DNA from: Heracleum sosnowskyi
Taxonomy: Eukaryota > Streptophyta > Magnoliopsida > Apiales > Apiaceae
DNA length: 64,000 bases
Reading direction: 5' to 3'
Assembly: GCA_030848705.1 (NCBI GenBank)
Contig: CM061240.1
Span: 19,487,001 to 19,551,000, forward strand
Shown here: positions 26,387-36,691 of the stretch, piece after piece
How the letters are laid out: the number at the start of each line of letters is the position of its first letter
How positions within the stretch are numbered: position 1 is the first letter of the stretch
Position numbers and translations under genes: made by a program
The notes under the pieces: generated by a model
What the model was told of the DNA's origin: nothing
Seen by the model: only the letters and a program-made list of their open reading frames with translations
Databases searched by the model: none

Positions 26387-28866
26387 TCACAAGGTAACCA
26401 AGTTGTTTTTGGTACCCACACTTGGTAGGGTCCAGTTGATTTAGAAACATTTTTGTTAACAGTTCTTCTGTCATAAATTGCATTCTTCACAGTAGGAGAC
26501 TTCACTTTGTTTGTGGCTTTGGAGTTTACACTCTTAGGCTCACATGAAGTTTTCACCCTCTCAACCTTGATTGGGGATCCTGTCCTGTGAGTGTGCGTAT
26601 GTGTGAGTGATTCACAAGATTGTGCATAATCAAGTTTATGCTTAAGAGATAAACAATTAGCAATCACAGTCACATAGCATGTCATGCAGTTTGAATTACC
26701 ACAGAAAGAATCATGAATAGAATTTAAACCTACAGAATGGTTACTCAGGTTATCAACTTCAACATTCACTTGTTTATTACACTTATGAGTCAAATGATTA
26801 ACAAATAGGCATTTCTGACACTGTTTCCTAGGAGCATTTGGCACATAAGCATAGTTGTTACTCTTGTTGACACCTATTTTGCCATTTCTGTTTTGTTTCT
26901 TTTTCTTAACAACTTCCTTTTTGACCTTAGGACTCTTAACAAGGTTGTCTTTGGTTTCTTTCTGAACAACAGACTTAGGGGAGGAAGAACTGTCTTTAGC
27001 AGCCTCAACTTCTTCAAGTAGTTGTTGTTTGATGACCAGTAGTTCTTCATCAAACTCAACAATACTCTTTTTGAAAATGGGCTTTTCAACACTTGACAGT
27101 ATGGTTGGGACATTTTTGTTTGTAAAAGATTCTTTTCCTTTGCCCTTGGACTTTTTCCTTCCCTTATCATTTTCATAATCAAAACCAACTCCAACCTTGC
27201 AGTCTTCAGTGTGTTCCTTGTGATAGGTTTGAATAAGCTCAGAGGAGTTCTTGAAGCTTCTTAGTTTCAATTCATTTTCAGCAATTTGTTCTCTAAGAGC
27301 TTTTTCTATTTGTTCAACACAAATCACTTTGTTTTTAAGATACTCAATCTCCTTTTTCAAACCATCAAGGCTCACAACCATTAACTCAAGTTCCTCATTC
27401 TTTTCTGTAAGCTCAAGATTTCTAGCAGTTAGTCTATCAATTTCTTCATTAGTTACTAACATGCTAGTATGAATATTGAACATCTCAGTACTCATATCTT
27501 CAACAGTTTGCTTATATTGAAAGGGAGTCATATCAAGAGAAGTAAGAATAGGTACCTGACTTGAAGAATCACCATCATCAAAAAATGCCATCAAGGCATA
27601 GTTTGAGTACTCTTGTTCTTCTTCTTCATCAGAGTCATCCCAGCACTTTCCCTCAGCAATAAAAGCTTTACCCTGTTGTTTCTTGACTAGAGTCGCATAC
27701 TTAGCTTCAAGCTCTAAGTATGCTTTATCCTTCTTGACCTGTTTAGGCTTTTTGCACTCAGTGGCAAAATGCCCAAGTTCATTGCAGCTATAGCACCTTA
27801 TCTTGGTTCTATCCACACTTCCAGACTTGTATCCTCCTTTAGCAGCACCAGCAATCCCTTTCCCTTTATTGAAGGTGTTTGAACCACTAGATCCACCAGC
27901 ATTTCCAGCATTGAACTTTGACCTAAATGGCTGCTTTCTTTTAAACCTTATGTTAGGATACCTCCTGGCCATATAGGCAAAAGATTTGTTTTCCATCTTG
28001 TCCAGTTCTTCTATGCTGTAAAATTCCTCATCCTCAGGCAAATCATAGACAGCTTGGGTCTCATCACCAGTGTCTTCAACTTCCAGTTCCTCAATCTTGA
28101 CTTGACTGACTTTAAGAGATTCCATTCTTTGACTTAGGTTGTCAGCAATAAGGGCACAAGAAGTATTTGCCATTAATCCTTGTTTAGCTTGAATAGATCT
28201 CTTTTGGAACAACTCTAGCTCATAATTTTTCAAAACACCATACAGCACATCAAAACCAATCTTTGTTAGATCTCTTTCTTTGAGTGAAGAGATTCTTGGT
28301 TCCAAATGATCTGGTAGAGTTAGCAAGAACTTCATGTTAAGCTCTTCTGTCTCATAGTGTTTGTCATAGAGTTTGAGCTCATTTATCAGCTTGTTGAACC
28401 TCTCAAACACTTCTGTGATTCCCTCCTTTGGCTGAGCCATGAAAGCTTCATACTGTGAAACAAGAATCTGTTTCTTATTCTTTCTTACTTCAGGAGTTCC
28501 TTCACACAGCACTTCTATGAGATCCCACATCTTCTTAGCACTTGTACAGTGAGCCACAGTGCCATACATGTTGAAATCCATGGATTCACAAATGATAAGT
28601 TGAAGATGTCCATCCAGTGCTACTTTCTCCTTTTCAGGATCAGTGTATTTTGAGGGGTCTTTGGGCACATGTTTTGCTGGTACTATTTCAGTGCCATTGG
28701 TTGTTTCACCAATTTTAATCATTGGGACAAAGGGACCATGCTTTAGTATGTCTAAATACATGGGGTTAGAAGCTTTGATGAAAAGCAACATCTTCTTTTT
28801 CCATAAACTGTAGTGCTCCTTGTTAAAGGGAGGAATCTTGATACTGCTTAGTTTCTGTGAACTCAT
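26323..28866 (-). CDS. gag copy C, full length (847 aa), SIRE-type copia
   Basis: The ATG at 28866 lies 37 nt inside the PBS, where a copia gag should start, and is followed by MSSQKLSSIKIPPFNKEHYS. Residues 1-190 form the UBN2-type copia gag region (FNKEHYSLWKKKMLLFI, KKMWDLIEVL, VFERFNKLINELK). A CCHC zinc knuckle for RNA packaging sits at residues 358-371 (CYSCNELGHFATEC). Later come an acidic patch (DDSDEEEEQE), a helical coiled-coil-like stretch and a second Cys/His cluster (CQKCLFVNHLTHKC). It ends at 26323 and overlaps pol by 64 bp, pol being in the -1 frame. It is intact, with private changes relative to A and B (KNYELEL, YATLVKK, LLEEVEAA). This is the only gag able to form the N-terminal capsid region. 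Confidence 0.92.
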   Translation of the reverse strand: MSSQKLSSIKIPPFNKEHYSLWKKKMLLFIKASNPMYLDILKHGPFVPMIKIGETTNGTEIVPAKHVPKDPSKYTDPEKEKVALDGHLQLIICESMDFNMYGTVAHCTSAKKMWDLIEVLCEGTPEVRKNKKQILVSQYEAFMAQPKEGITEVFERFNKLINELKLYDKHYETEELNMKFLLTLPDHLEPRISSLKERDLTKIGFDVLYGVLKNYELELFQKRSIQAKQGLMANTSCALIADNLSQRMESLKVSQVKIEELEVEDTGDETQAVYDLPEDEEFYSIEELDKMENKSFAYMARRYPNIRFKRKQPFRSKFNAGNAGGSSGSNTFNKGKGIAGAAKGGYKSGSVDRTKIRCYSCNELGHFATECKKPKQVKKDKAYLELEAKYATLVKKQQGKAFIAEGKCWDDSDEEEEQEYSNYALMAFFDDGDSSSQVPILTSLDMTPFQYKQTVEDMSTEMFNIHTSMLVTNEEIDRLTARNLELTEKNEELELMVVSLDGLKKEIEYLKNKVICVEQIEKALREQIAENELKLRSFKNSSELIQTYHKEHTEDCKVGVGFDYENDKGRKKSKGKGKESFTNKNVPTILSSVEKPIFKKSIVEFDEELLVIKQQLLEEVEAAKDSSSSPKSVVQKETKDNLVKSPKVKKEVVKKKKQNRNGKIGVNKSNNYAYVPNAPRKQCQKCLFVNHLTHKCNKQVNVEVDNLSNHSVGLNSIHDSFCGNSNCMTCYVTVIANCLSLKHKLDYAQSCESLTHTHTHRTGSPIKVERVKTSCEPKSVNSKATNKVKSPTVKNAIYDRRTVNKNVSKSTGPYQVWVPKTTWLPCECRATGIKESYGSWTVDAQVK

Positions 28867-28902
28867 TCTTGATCTTTTCCTGTTTGTACGTTAACAGCCT
28901 AC

Positions 28903-28914
28903 GCTCTGATACCA
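28903..28914 (-). other. Primer-binding site (initiator-Met tRNA) of the SIRE-type element
   Basis: Minus-strand TGGTATCAGAGC lies 2 nt from the LTR end and extends as GTAGGC. It complements initiator-Met tRNA, sets the inner edge of the 5' LTR at 28917 and gives minus orientation. Confidence 0.93.
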
Positions 28915-28916
28915 CT

Positions 28917-30249
28917 TGTAAGGAATGAATATCACTTAGAAACTAGACAGAGGGAGGGTGAATGGATAGTTTGATAGATTTTTGCTTTCTTGAAACTAAA
29001 GATAAACTGTATATGATTATGCTATGTAATATGCAGAATGTAAACAACACACACAATCACTTTAATCTACTTTGTATTAAGTAAATTAAATACTACAGCT
29101 TTCCAAGAAATTCACAATCGAATTTCTGGCTTCTAAACAACAACAGTTTGTATCTTGTTTGCTTAAAGAGAAAAGAGTGCTTAAGATAAAACTTTGTGTC
29201 TCTCTCTTGCAGCTAACAATAGGGTGTGCATGATATATATAAGTCCTATACAAACTAGTGCACACACCTATTTTTACACAGTTACCCCTAGCTGAAAGTC
29301 CAACTTGTCCTGCCATAAGAAGTTAACTGTGTCAGGAAGGACCACCTGCTTTTCGGAGTCTTTCCCGTTTCTGTAGCTGCTTGTCTCTTATCTTTCTCTC
29401 CAAGTTTAGCTGTAGATTTGCCATCTGTTCTTTGGACCACTTTGCCAGAACAAATGCTTCAGTATTTGTCTCCTTTGAATCTTGGTTATGTACCTTGATT
29501 TGTCTTGTTATAAACGGCTAAGTGTTGATATCGTGAACTCCACTTCATTCCTGACTTCGCGATGTCCCTTGTGAAGACTACGCGATATGGCCTTTGAAGA
29601 CTTTGTAACATAAGCCATTTGATGACTATGCGACATAGGTCATTTGACAACTAAGCGACATAAGCCATTTGAGGACTATGCGACATATGTCATTTGATGA
29701 CTATGCGACATAAGCCATTTGAGGACTATGCGACATAGGTCATTTGATGACTATGCGACATAAGCCATTTGAGGACTTCACGATCTATGCATCTTTGACT
29801 TTGCTGACTTCAACACTTCACGACATGAGTCTTGAGGACTTCTCGACATAGTACAAAATCGACTATGCGATATAGCACTTCTCGACATAGATATTGGTGA
29901 CTTCACGACATAGCTTTCTTCTGACTTTACTACATAATGCCTTAGACAAATTTCTGCAACTTATTACTTCAGGGCCTTATTCATCTCTATCCTGCTGCAT
30001 GAACACTTCTGAACTTCTACCAGGACAATTATTCAATGGCCTATATACAATCTAGATGCAAGAAACTTTACTAAGCTCATTATAATCCAGAGCATACATA
30101 ATCAAGCTATTGTTCATGAGAACAAGACAAGTACATTGAGAGACCTATATTATATCCCAGTGATAGAATTCACTAGGTCATGTAGTGTGACATAGTCACA
30201 TAGTGTAGGCTTGTTAATAGTGGTATTCAGACATGTCCTGAGCCTAACA
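28917..30249 (-). mobile_element. 5' LTR of the SIRE-type copia element (about 1,333 bp)
   Basis: The inner end is certain (…CCTTACA next to the PBS). The outer end at 30249 is inferred: the minus strand there starts TGTTAGG, an imperfect inverted match to CCTTACA at the other end. No second LTR is in the window to confirm it. The LTR contains an array of short repeats (29600-29790). Confidence 0.72.
29600..29790. repeat. 50-bp higher-order tandem repeat inside the SIRE LTR
   Basis: The string CATTTG recurs at 29615, 29641, 29665, 29691, 29715, 29741 and 29765, giving alternating spacings of 26 and 24 bp. The two sub-units read roughly GACTATGCGACATAAGCC and GACTATGCGACATAGGTC, each followed by ATTTGA. 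Degenerate copies of the core (GCGACATA, CGATATGG) extend to about 29530 and 29930. Confidence 0.85.
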
Positions 30250-32746
30250 TTGTTTATAATGCACGTGGGTCTGTTAAATACAAAATGTATTGGTATTAGT
30301 TGTTGCTAACTACATGTCCAAGGACTGTTTGAGTTGCAGTACTAAACACAGTGTATGTGTTCTGACAAAGAAAGAATGGCCAGGATTATATATATTAAAT
30401 TTTTTGCCATGCCATATGTCTACACATATGTTGTCTCAAATATTGCCTAGAATTAGGTTAATTAGCTGTAACAGATGTTTCTTTACTGGTAATGGTCTTT
30501 TTTCAAAGCATTATGAACTTTGGTTAAGTGAGCGGAGATACTTCTCTAATGTACACGAGCTTTGTTTATTTTCTGGTATAATTCATGTAAATCCTAGGTT
30601 GCACTTGCTAATTTTAATGTTCTACAATGCCATATCAAATACACGAAAAAATATACTTACAGTTACTCATACAGGGAAACAAAGTCAATTAAGTTTCAAC
30701 TTTGTCAGTTGTAATTACATCTATTAGTGAGCAGATAAACAAATCAATTATGATGTTTTTATAACAAATGAACAAATTCTAAAGATGTTGGCCAAAATAA
30801 GCACATAATATAGATGGAAACAAAAGCTTTGCACACCTAGCAAGAACAACCCAGACCAAATTATCAGCAAGTTAGCCAATTAACATAAACAAGAACAAAA
30901 TCACATATCATAATTACGGGAAATAAAATGCACCAATTAATAGCCCAAAATGTAGTGGAGAAATCTAATACCGATGATCGTTTTTGGGTATATGACCGCA
31001 TCACTCTTGCAGATGAATCCGACAATGTAATTGTGTATTAGATAATGACGAGCACCTCCACACAAAAAGTAGCAGAAGCAAGGACAGGCAAGCACACACA
31101 AAGATCGAAGGTCATTCTTGGGCATATCGGCGGAACACTATATCTATAAATTTGGGGATGAAACTATGTAGCGGACGCTGTGTAATCAAATGGATGTTCT
31201 TGTTATTCCCGTGAAATAAGGTTAAATTGGTATTTTTATAGCTACTATTTTAAAACTTTTTGGCCTTCTGTCTAGTTTTACAATGTATGTATTTCTGTAA
31301 ATACCAAAATGATCAATGATCACCTACACATCACCCTATCGTCTTGTAGATTTACAATATACAAGATGCATAGTCTACAGATATCAGTTGCTCCACAAAT
31401 CATGTCTGGGAACACAGAAACCTTATAAAAACAGGTGTATTAAATTGCACAAGGAGCAGTATCGTTAAAATATTGAAGAACATGACATTCAAATATTGAA
31501 AATATCACATATTATTGTCCACTTAACAGACTTATAGTTGAAATTATTCAGATTTAATATCTGATCTAATTATAGATTTGTAGAAAGCAGGAAATGCATT
31601 CCACATACCTCATTTACTCGCAAATCATGACCAGACCTTAGATGTATGCTAGAGTAAGATATGTTTTATGCCATCATCTACAGATCCATCAACAATATCT
31701 ATATCGTCCAGCTTAGTATTTTTTGATTCAGCTGTATCAGAAATTGAGGAAGGTATTGTCACTGGATGAAGATGTAGCATGTAAGATGTGGACATGAAAA
31801 TCAAGTTCATGTTGGCATAAGCCCCCAGTTCCTTTGATTTTCTAGAATGTGTCGGGCACAACAAAGCTAATCTTCTCGACTAAGAATAATATAAGTAGTA
31901 GCAGGCCAATTAGTTGGGGGGACTCATGAGTCATGACACTTATTCAATACCTACAAGGTTCAAAAGATGTATATAAATGTGATAACTTAACCAAGAAAGG
32001 GCCTTCATGAACTGAGACATGAGCGCATAACCATATATGACTATTAGCAAATTGTGTTAACGTATACACTAAACTCATAAGCAAAAGGTACGCCAACAAA
32101 GTGGACAACAATTGTGACTATAATATGATTATATATTGAATCTAAGTAATCAACCTAACAGTAAGTGTTTCAATTTTTTACTTATCATACTCTAACTGGA
32201 AGTAGGACATTAAAATATAGGACCACTCTTGACTACTTAGAAAAATCAGTAGCATTTGTTATTTTAGATCCAAGAATTAGGAAACTCGTGGCTACTCAAA
32301 TATCATAGTGTCCCAATTACATAGCCCATGATAATTCTATACAAAATTGGGAAAATCGGGGATGCACATAATTTTGTAACTATACATACAAAACATGTAA
32401 ACATCAATTCAAATTGAGATTGACGCAAAGCGTACTAGTGTAATTGCAAAGGGATTGAACAGATTAGTGCACAGAGATGATGATCAGTGATAACATCGGG
32501 CGAGACAAAGAGTTTAGTGTAGTAGTGACAGACTTGTAAATCTGCAAAACCCTGGGGTAATGGCATTTTAGATATTCTGGCTTTTTCAGGGCTATTGTGG
32601 TAATTTCGCACCCCAGTTTTTTGTCTCAATTTGCCCCTAGACGGGCTTTAATATATAGAAGTAGATTTGTGTAAATTGTGAAATTTCAATCATGCAAAAT
32701 TTTTTATTAAAATTATAGGCAATCTAACATTGGCCAAATCTATCTA
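30250..32746. other. Unassigned region between the SIRE LTR and the Helitron
   Basis: I cannot identify a gene here. A plus-strand ORF at 30290-30727 (145 codons) has no recognisable motif and a composition like random AT-rich DNA. On the minus strand, 31649-31864 has somewhat coding-like content (ending KLDDIDIVDGSVDDGIKHILL) and 30937-31125 is a Cys-rich open stretch. Either could be an exon remnant of one decayed minus-strand gene whose 5' end might lie near 32500. No splice-consistent model joins them. The rest is AT-rich without visible repeats. Confidence 0.4.
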
Positions 32747-34425
32747 TCTATACTCTATACTAAAAGCAGAAACCCTTGATGGTATGTCATGTATACCGCG
32801 GTATACATATAATTATTAATTTAATTAATTTAATATAATTGATTTAATTTCAAATTAACTATTATTAAATTAAAAATTAATCTCTTTACTAAAACTAGAA
32901 ACCCCTATTAATTGTGTGGTATGTCATGTAGATATACTTAATTAGTTTTAAAAATAAGCAGAAACCCCTTCTTAATGGTATGGTATGCCATATATACCGT
33001 GGTATACATATAATTATTAATTTATTTAATTTAATATACTTGATTTAATTTCAAATTGACTATTATTAAATTAAAAATTAATCTTTTTACTAAAACTAGA
33101 AACCCCTATTAATGGTGTGGTATGTCATGTAGATATGCTTAATTAGTTTTAGAAATATTGTTAATATAAAAACTAATCTATACTTTTAAAATCATAACTC
33201 CCTCTTACAGGTATGATATGTCATGTATACTACGATATACACATATAATTATTAGTTTAATACATAATTAATTTAATTCAAAATGAATATAATTATTACT
33301 ATTAAATTAAATTAATTGCCAAAAATAGTCAAGTTACATACTAGCAGTGAAGTATCATACTTATGTACTAAAAGTAAACTCCAACAAAAATACTACTCCC
33401 TGTCCCAACCATTTCTTTACACTTTCCTTTTTGGGATGTCCATCTCAATTCTTTACACTTCTGAACTTTCCAAAATTAGTAAACTTTTATAAAATAAAAA
33501 TCAACTACTTCCACTACTTTCCACCACTATCCTTACTTTATACATTAAATATTGATTGGTCCCACCACTTTACCCACTTTTTCTACTTTTTCCACTACTT
33601 AATTATTTTTTCTTAACCTCCAAGTCCAACCCAAATGTAAACAAATGGGTGGGAAGGAGGAAGTACATTGTTTCCATACAATGTTTTTGCTCCTAAAATT
33701 TTTTAATACGGATAATGATAAGTTGGTAACTGATAAACTTAATAAATCTATACTCTATATTAAAAACAGAAACTCCCTCTTAATGGTATAGTATGCCACG
33801 TATACCGCAATGTACATATAATTATTAGTTTAATTAGATTAATATAATTGATTTAATTTCATATTAATTATTATTTAATTAAAAATTAATCTCTGAATTT
33901 AAAGCAGAAACCCCCTCTTAATAGTATGGTATGCCATATATACCGCGATATACACATAATTATTAACTTAATTAGTTTTAAAAATATTGTTAGCTTAATT
34001 CCAAATTTATTTAATTATTGTTATTAAAATATAAACTAATCTATACTTTTTAAAAACATAACCCCCTCTTAAAGGTATGATATGTTATGTATACTACGGT
34101 ATACACATATAATTATTAATTTAATTAGTTTAATGCATAATTAGTTTAATTCAAAAATATAATTAACATTATAAGATTAAATTAATTTCCAACAATAACA
34201 AAGTTGTATACTAGAAATCTACCAACAACTTGGTGCTTGAATTGATATCGGGAGGATTGTTTGAACTGATATCGGAGGGGTAAATATCACACTTAAACAC
34301 TTAAAACATTATGTACTAAACGTAAACTCAATCACAAATATTACATTGTTCTCATACAATGCTTTTTTGCTACTAAAAAGTTTTAATACGCATAATGGTA
34401 AGTTGGTAACTAATAAACTTAAGAA
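32747..34425 (+). repeat. Tandemly duplicated Helitron 5' module
   Basis: Segment 32747-33746 and segment 33747 to about 34425 are paralogous. Both start TCTATACTCTATA and both end with a variant of GGTAAGTTGGTAACTAATAA (33716, 34398). Each contains several sub-repeats of the type AGCAGAAACCCC…GTATGCCATGTATACCGC, seen near 32763, 32892, 32953, 33086, 33190, 33765, 33903 and 34055. The first segment is longer because it carries a MITE. Confidence 0.75.
33394..33665. mobile_element. Stowaway-like MITE (272 bp including TA target duplication)
   Basis: It starts TACTCCCTGTCCCAACCATT. Its end, reverse-complemented, starts TACTTCCTCCTTCCCACCCA, so it has terminal inverted repeats flanked by TA. 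CTCCCT-type ends and a TA duplication are the signature of Tc1/mariner-derived Stowaway MITEs. The paralogous module has the unoccupied site: near 34352 it reads ATATTACATTGTT where this copy reads AATACTA…TACATTGTT. Confidence 0.9.
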
Positions 34426-34819
34426 ATTTTTTACGTAAGAGTAAATAATGGAATTTAAACATCATTCATTAACATTACCTATACATTAGACCCAAGAGCT
34501 CTTGCCTGAACACCCACCAGCACATAAGAAGCATTTCTTTATTAGTAAAATAATAATTAATTTAAAAAGAATAATTAATTTCTATTTTCAAATTTGTAAA
34601 AAATTGCATAATAAAAATTTATAATACAATTAATAAAAAAATTGATTAATACAATTAATATAAAATTGCATAATAATACAATTAATATATACGCTATATT
34701 TATAACTATTACCTTTTATACTATAAGTTATACAATAACTCTGTATTAATGTAATTACTATCTATCTTACTATTACGGTACTATTACGGATGTGTATTTC
34801 ATCCGTTCGATCTCGATAT

Positions 34820-35313
34820 TGTTGTGGATTAAAAAACGTACTTGTGTATTCAATGCTAAGATTTAATGAGCTTCGAGCTTTAATGGCTGCACTTGTGTTT
34901 CGAGACTAAATCGGTCCTCACAAGATGCCTACGTATCTCAATTATTGCTGAGAATCAAGCCAAAGACGTAGTTCTGATTATAGGATCAGGGACCTTATAT
35001 AGGCGTTTGGAGCCTAGTATTTATGGTATGTTTAAGAGTCTTAGCGAATAAGTCTCCTTTTTGTTATTGGATAAACATTGTGTTGCTTGCTGAATAAGTC
35101 TTTTCCTTGTTGATAAAGGCTATGACTCATTAATTGGGATTCTGGATCCTTCTTTGACTAATTTACCATATTTTGGTCTCTTTTGATGAGCTGTATATTT
35201 TCCCTATTCATTAATTACGAAATTAATGAATAATTAGGGTGTCGGGCCTTAAATATTGGCCTTTCCATTGAATAGTCAATTATATTTCTATAATTAACTT
35301 TCTGTCCATATCA
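34820..35313 (-). mobile_element. 3' LTR of the Tat element (494 bp)
   Basis: On the plus strand it reads TGTTGTGG…CCATATCA. It matches 44549-45042 except for about six substitutions. The minus-strand polypurine tract abuts it. Confidence 0.96.
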
Positions 35314-35328
35314 TTTGCCCCCCAACTT
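35314..35328 (-). other. Polypurine tract of the Tat element
   Basis: Minus-strand AGTTGGGGGGCAAA lies directly before the 3' LTR start TGATATGG. It is the plus-strand primer site and agrees with minus orientation. Confidence 0.85.
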
Positions 35329-35394
35329 CTGGGAAAATCTCCTTGGGGTTTTTGTAGAAGTTACGATGTGTTTTTCCCAAAATTTTCCATTTTT

Positions 35395-36145
35395 AAGGGC
35401 ATTTTTGACCTCAAATTAGGTCATTTTCGACCAGGAATCAAGTCTTTTTCGACCAGGATTTCGTCCAGGATTCAAGTCTTTTTCGACTAGGATTTCGACC
35501 AGGAATGGTCCCAGGTCGAAGAATTCGACCTCAAATTCCTAGTCATTTTCGACCAGGATCGTTCGACCTCGATCACTCTTGTTTCGACCTCGATTTTGGT
35601 CCCAGGTCGACAGTTTTGACCTCAAATTCCTAGTCATTTTCGACCAGGATCGTTCGACCTCGATCATGGGTCTTTTCGACCTCATTCCATCTTTTTTTCG
35701 ACCAGGATTTTATGATTTCTTGGATTTATTTTGGTGCGAGGTCGAACAATACGACCTCAATTTCCAATGTATTTTCGATCTCGTTTGTTCGACCTCAACC
35801 CCGTGTCTCTTCGACCTTGTTTTTGGTGTGAAGTCGAATGCTTTGACCTCATTTTCAAAGTCATTTTCGACTTCGAGCCTTCGAGCTCAATCAAGGGTCT
35901 TTTCGACCTTATTTTTCTAATTTTTGTGCCTTATTTTGGTGCAAGATCGACGAATACGACCTCGATTTCGTGTGTATTTTCGACATGGGTCTTACGACCT
36001 TGATTTAGGGTTTTTTCGACCTTAAATCTTTAATATTTTTCGATCTCGTTTTGGGAGCGAGGTCGTTGGATTCGACTTCGTTTTCCTATATGTTTTCGAC
36101 CTCGGTCGTACGACTTTGATTTAATGTTTTTTCGACCTCAAATCT
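35395..36145. repeat. Degenerate TTTTCGACC / AGGTCGAA repeat array in the Tat 3' region
   Basis: The words TTTTCGACC, TTCGACCTC and AGGTCGA recur dozens of times over ~750 bp, for example near 35428, 35450, 35550, 35638, 35680, 35773, 35866, 35905, 35979, 36012, 36099 and 36130. The loose spacing is 30-110 bp. Two short shadow ORFs read through it, Arg- and Phe-rich, with no domain. Repeat-rich 3' UTRs are known for this lineage and have been proposed as seeds of satellites. Confidence 0.85.
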
Positions 36146-36406
36146 CTGATTTGCCTTTGGCTATATTTTCAAATTTTTGTTTGAGTCTAAATTTGATCTC
36201 AAATTATTAATGGGCCTTGAATTTTTATTCATTGGGCCTGAACAAGCCTCGAGCCTTATTGGGCCTTACTGTTTTGGGCTTCGAATTTGCCTGAGACCCA
36301 AATTATTTGGGCTTCGATTTCTGTAATTCATAAATGGAATTGTGGGCCTTGACTGGCTGTAGACGGTTGCTCTTCCTTAACCGGTTGAGTTCCCAGTCAT
36401 TTCGAT

Positions 36407-36413
36407 TATAAAA
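36407..36413 (+). promoter_or_regulatory. Candidate TATA box of the antisense gene
   Basis: TATAAAA lies about 285 bp upstream of the ATG at 36692, followed about 30 bp later by a pyrimidine-rich stretch (36440-36490) suitable for transcription start. No transcript evidence; the call rests on motif and position. Confidence 0.5.
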
Positions 36414-36530
36414 GAGTGAGATTTCTATTTCATTTCTCACTTCATACTTTCAAGTTTCTAAAAAAATTTCTCTAGCTTTCTCATTTTATCCCGTAGTAAG
36501 GCGATTTCCGGCGAGGTTTTTGTGGTGGTT

Positions 36531-36645
36531 TTCTGGGTTCAACCTTCTTCCGTTGAAGATCTTCTGGGCTCAATCTTCATCCCTTGAAGATTTTCTGGGC
36601 TTAATCTTCATCTCTTGAAGATTTTCTGGGTTGCAGTTTGAAGAT
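36531..36645 (+). repeat. 31-bp repeats in the antisense gene's leader
   Basis: TTCTGGG(C/T)T(C/T)AA.CTTC followed by TCTTGAAGAT occurs at 36531, 36561 and 36592, with a partial fourth copy at 36623. It lies between the candidate TATA box and the ATG, so it would be 5' UTR sequence. Confidence 0.85.
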
Positions 36646-36691
36646 TTGAGGATTTAAAGATTTTTCTGGGAATTTCTTTGAAGATTTGCAG

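Larger units (their letters stand above)
12003..30249 (-). mobile_element. SIRE-lineage copia retrotransposon with triplicated gag-pol, 3' end beyond window
   Basis: Reading leftward: 5' LTR (28917-30249), PBS (28903-28914), full-length gag, then three tandem copies of most of gag-pol with a 4,332-bp period, then RNase H, a spacer and a 3' accessory ORF cut at 12003 by the LARD-like element. The domain order protease, integrase, RT, RNase H is that of Ty1/copia. The extra ORF between pol and the 3' LTR fits the SIRE/Maximus lineage. The 3' LTR must lie off the left side. Premature stops and a frameshift occur in several copies, so the element is probably dead as an autonomous unit. Confidence 0.92.

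Noticed and set aside
14512..28866. Three separate copia insertions in a row
   Set aside because: No LTR, PBS, polypurine tract or target duplication lies between units, and the RT-gag junctions are internal to coding sequence.
30290..30727. 145-codon plus-strand ORF as a host gene
   Set aside because: No recognisable domain, amino-acid make-up typical of translated AT-rich DNA, and no promoter or splice context.
30900..32640. A multi-exon minus-strand host gene
   Set aside because: Two open stretches look mildly coding, but no set of GT-AG introns gives a continuous frame and no protein family is recognisable.
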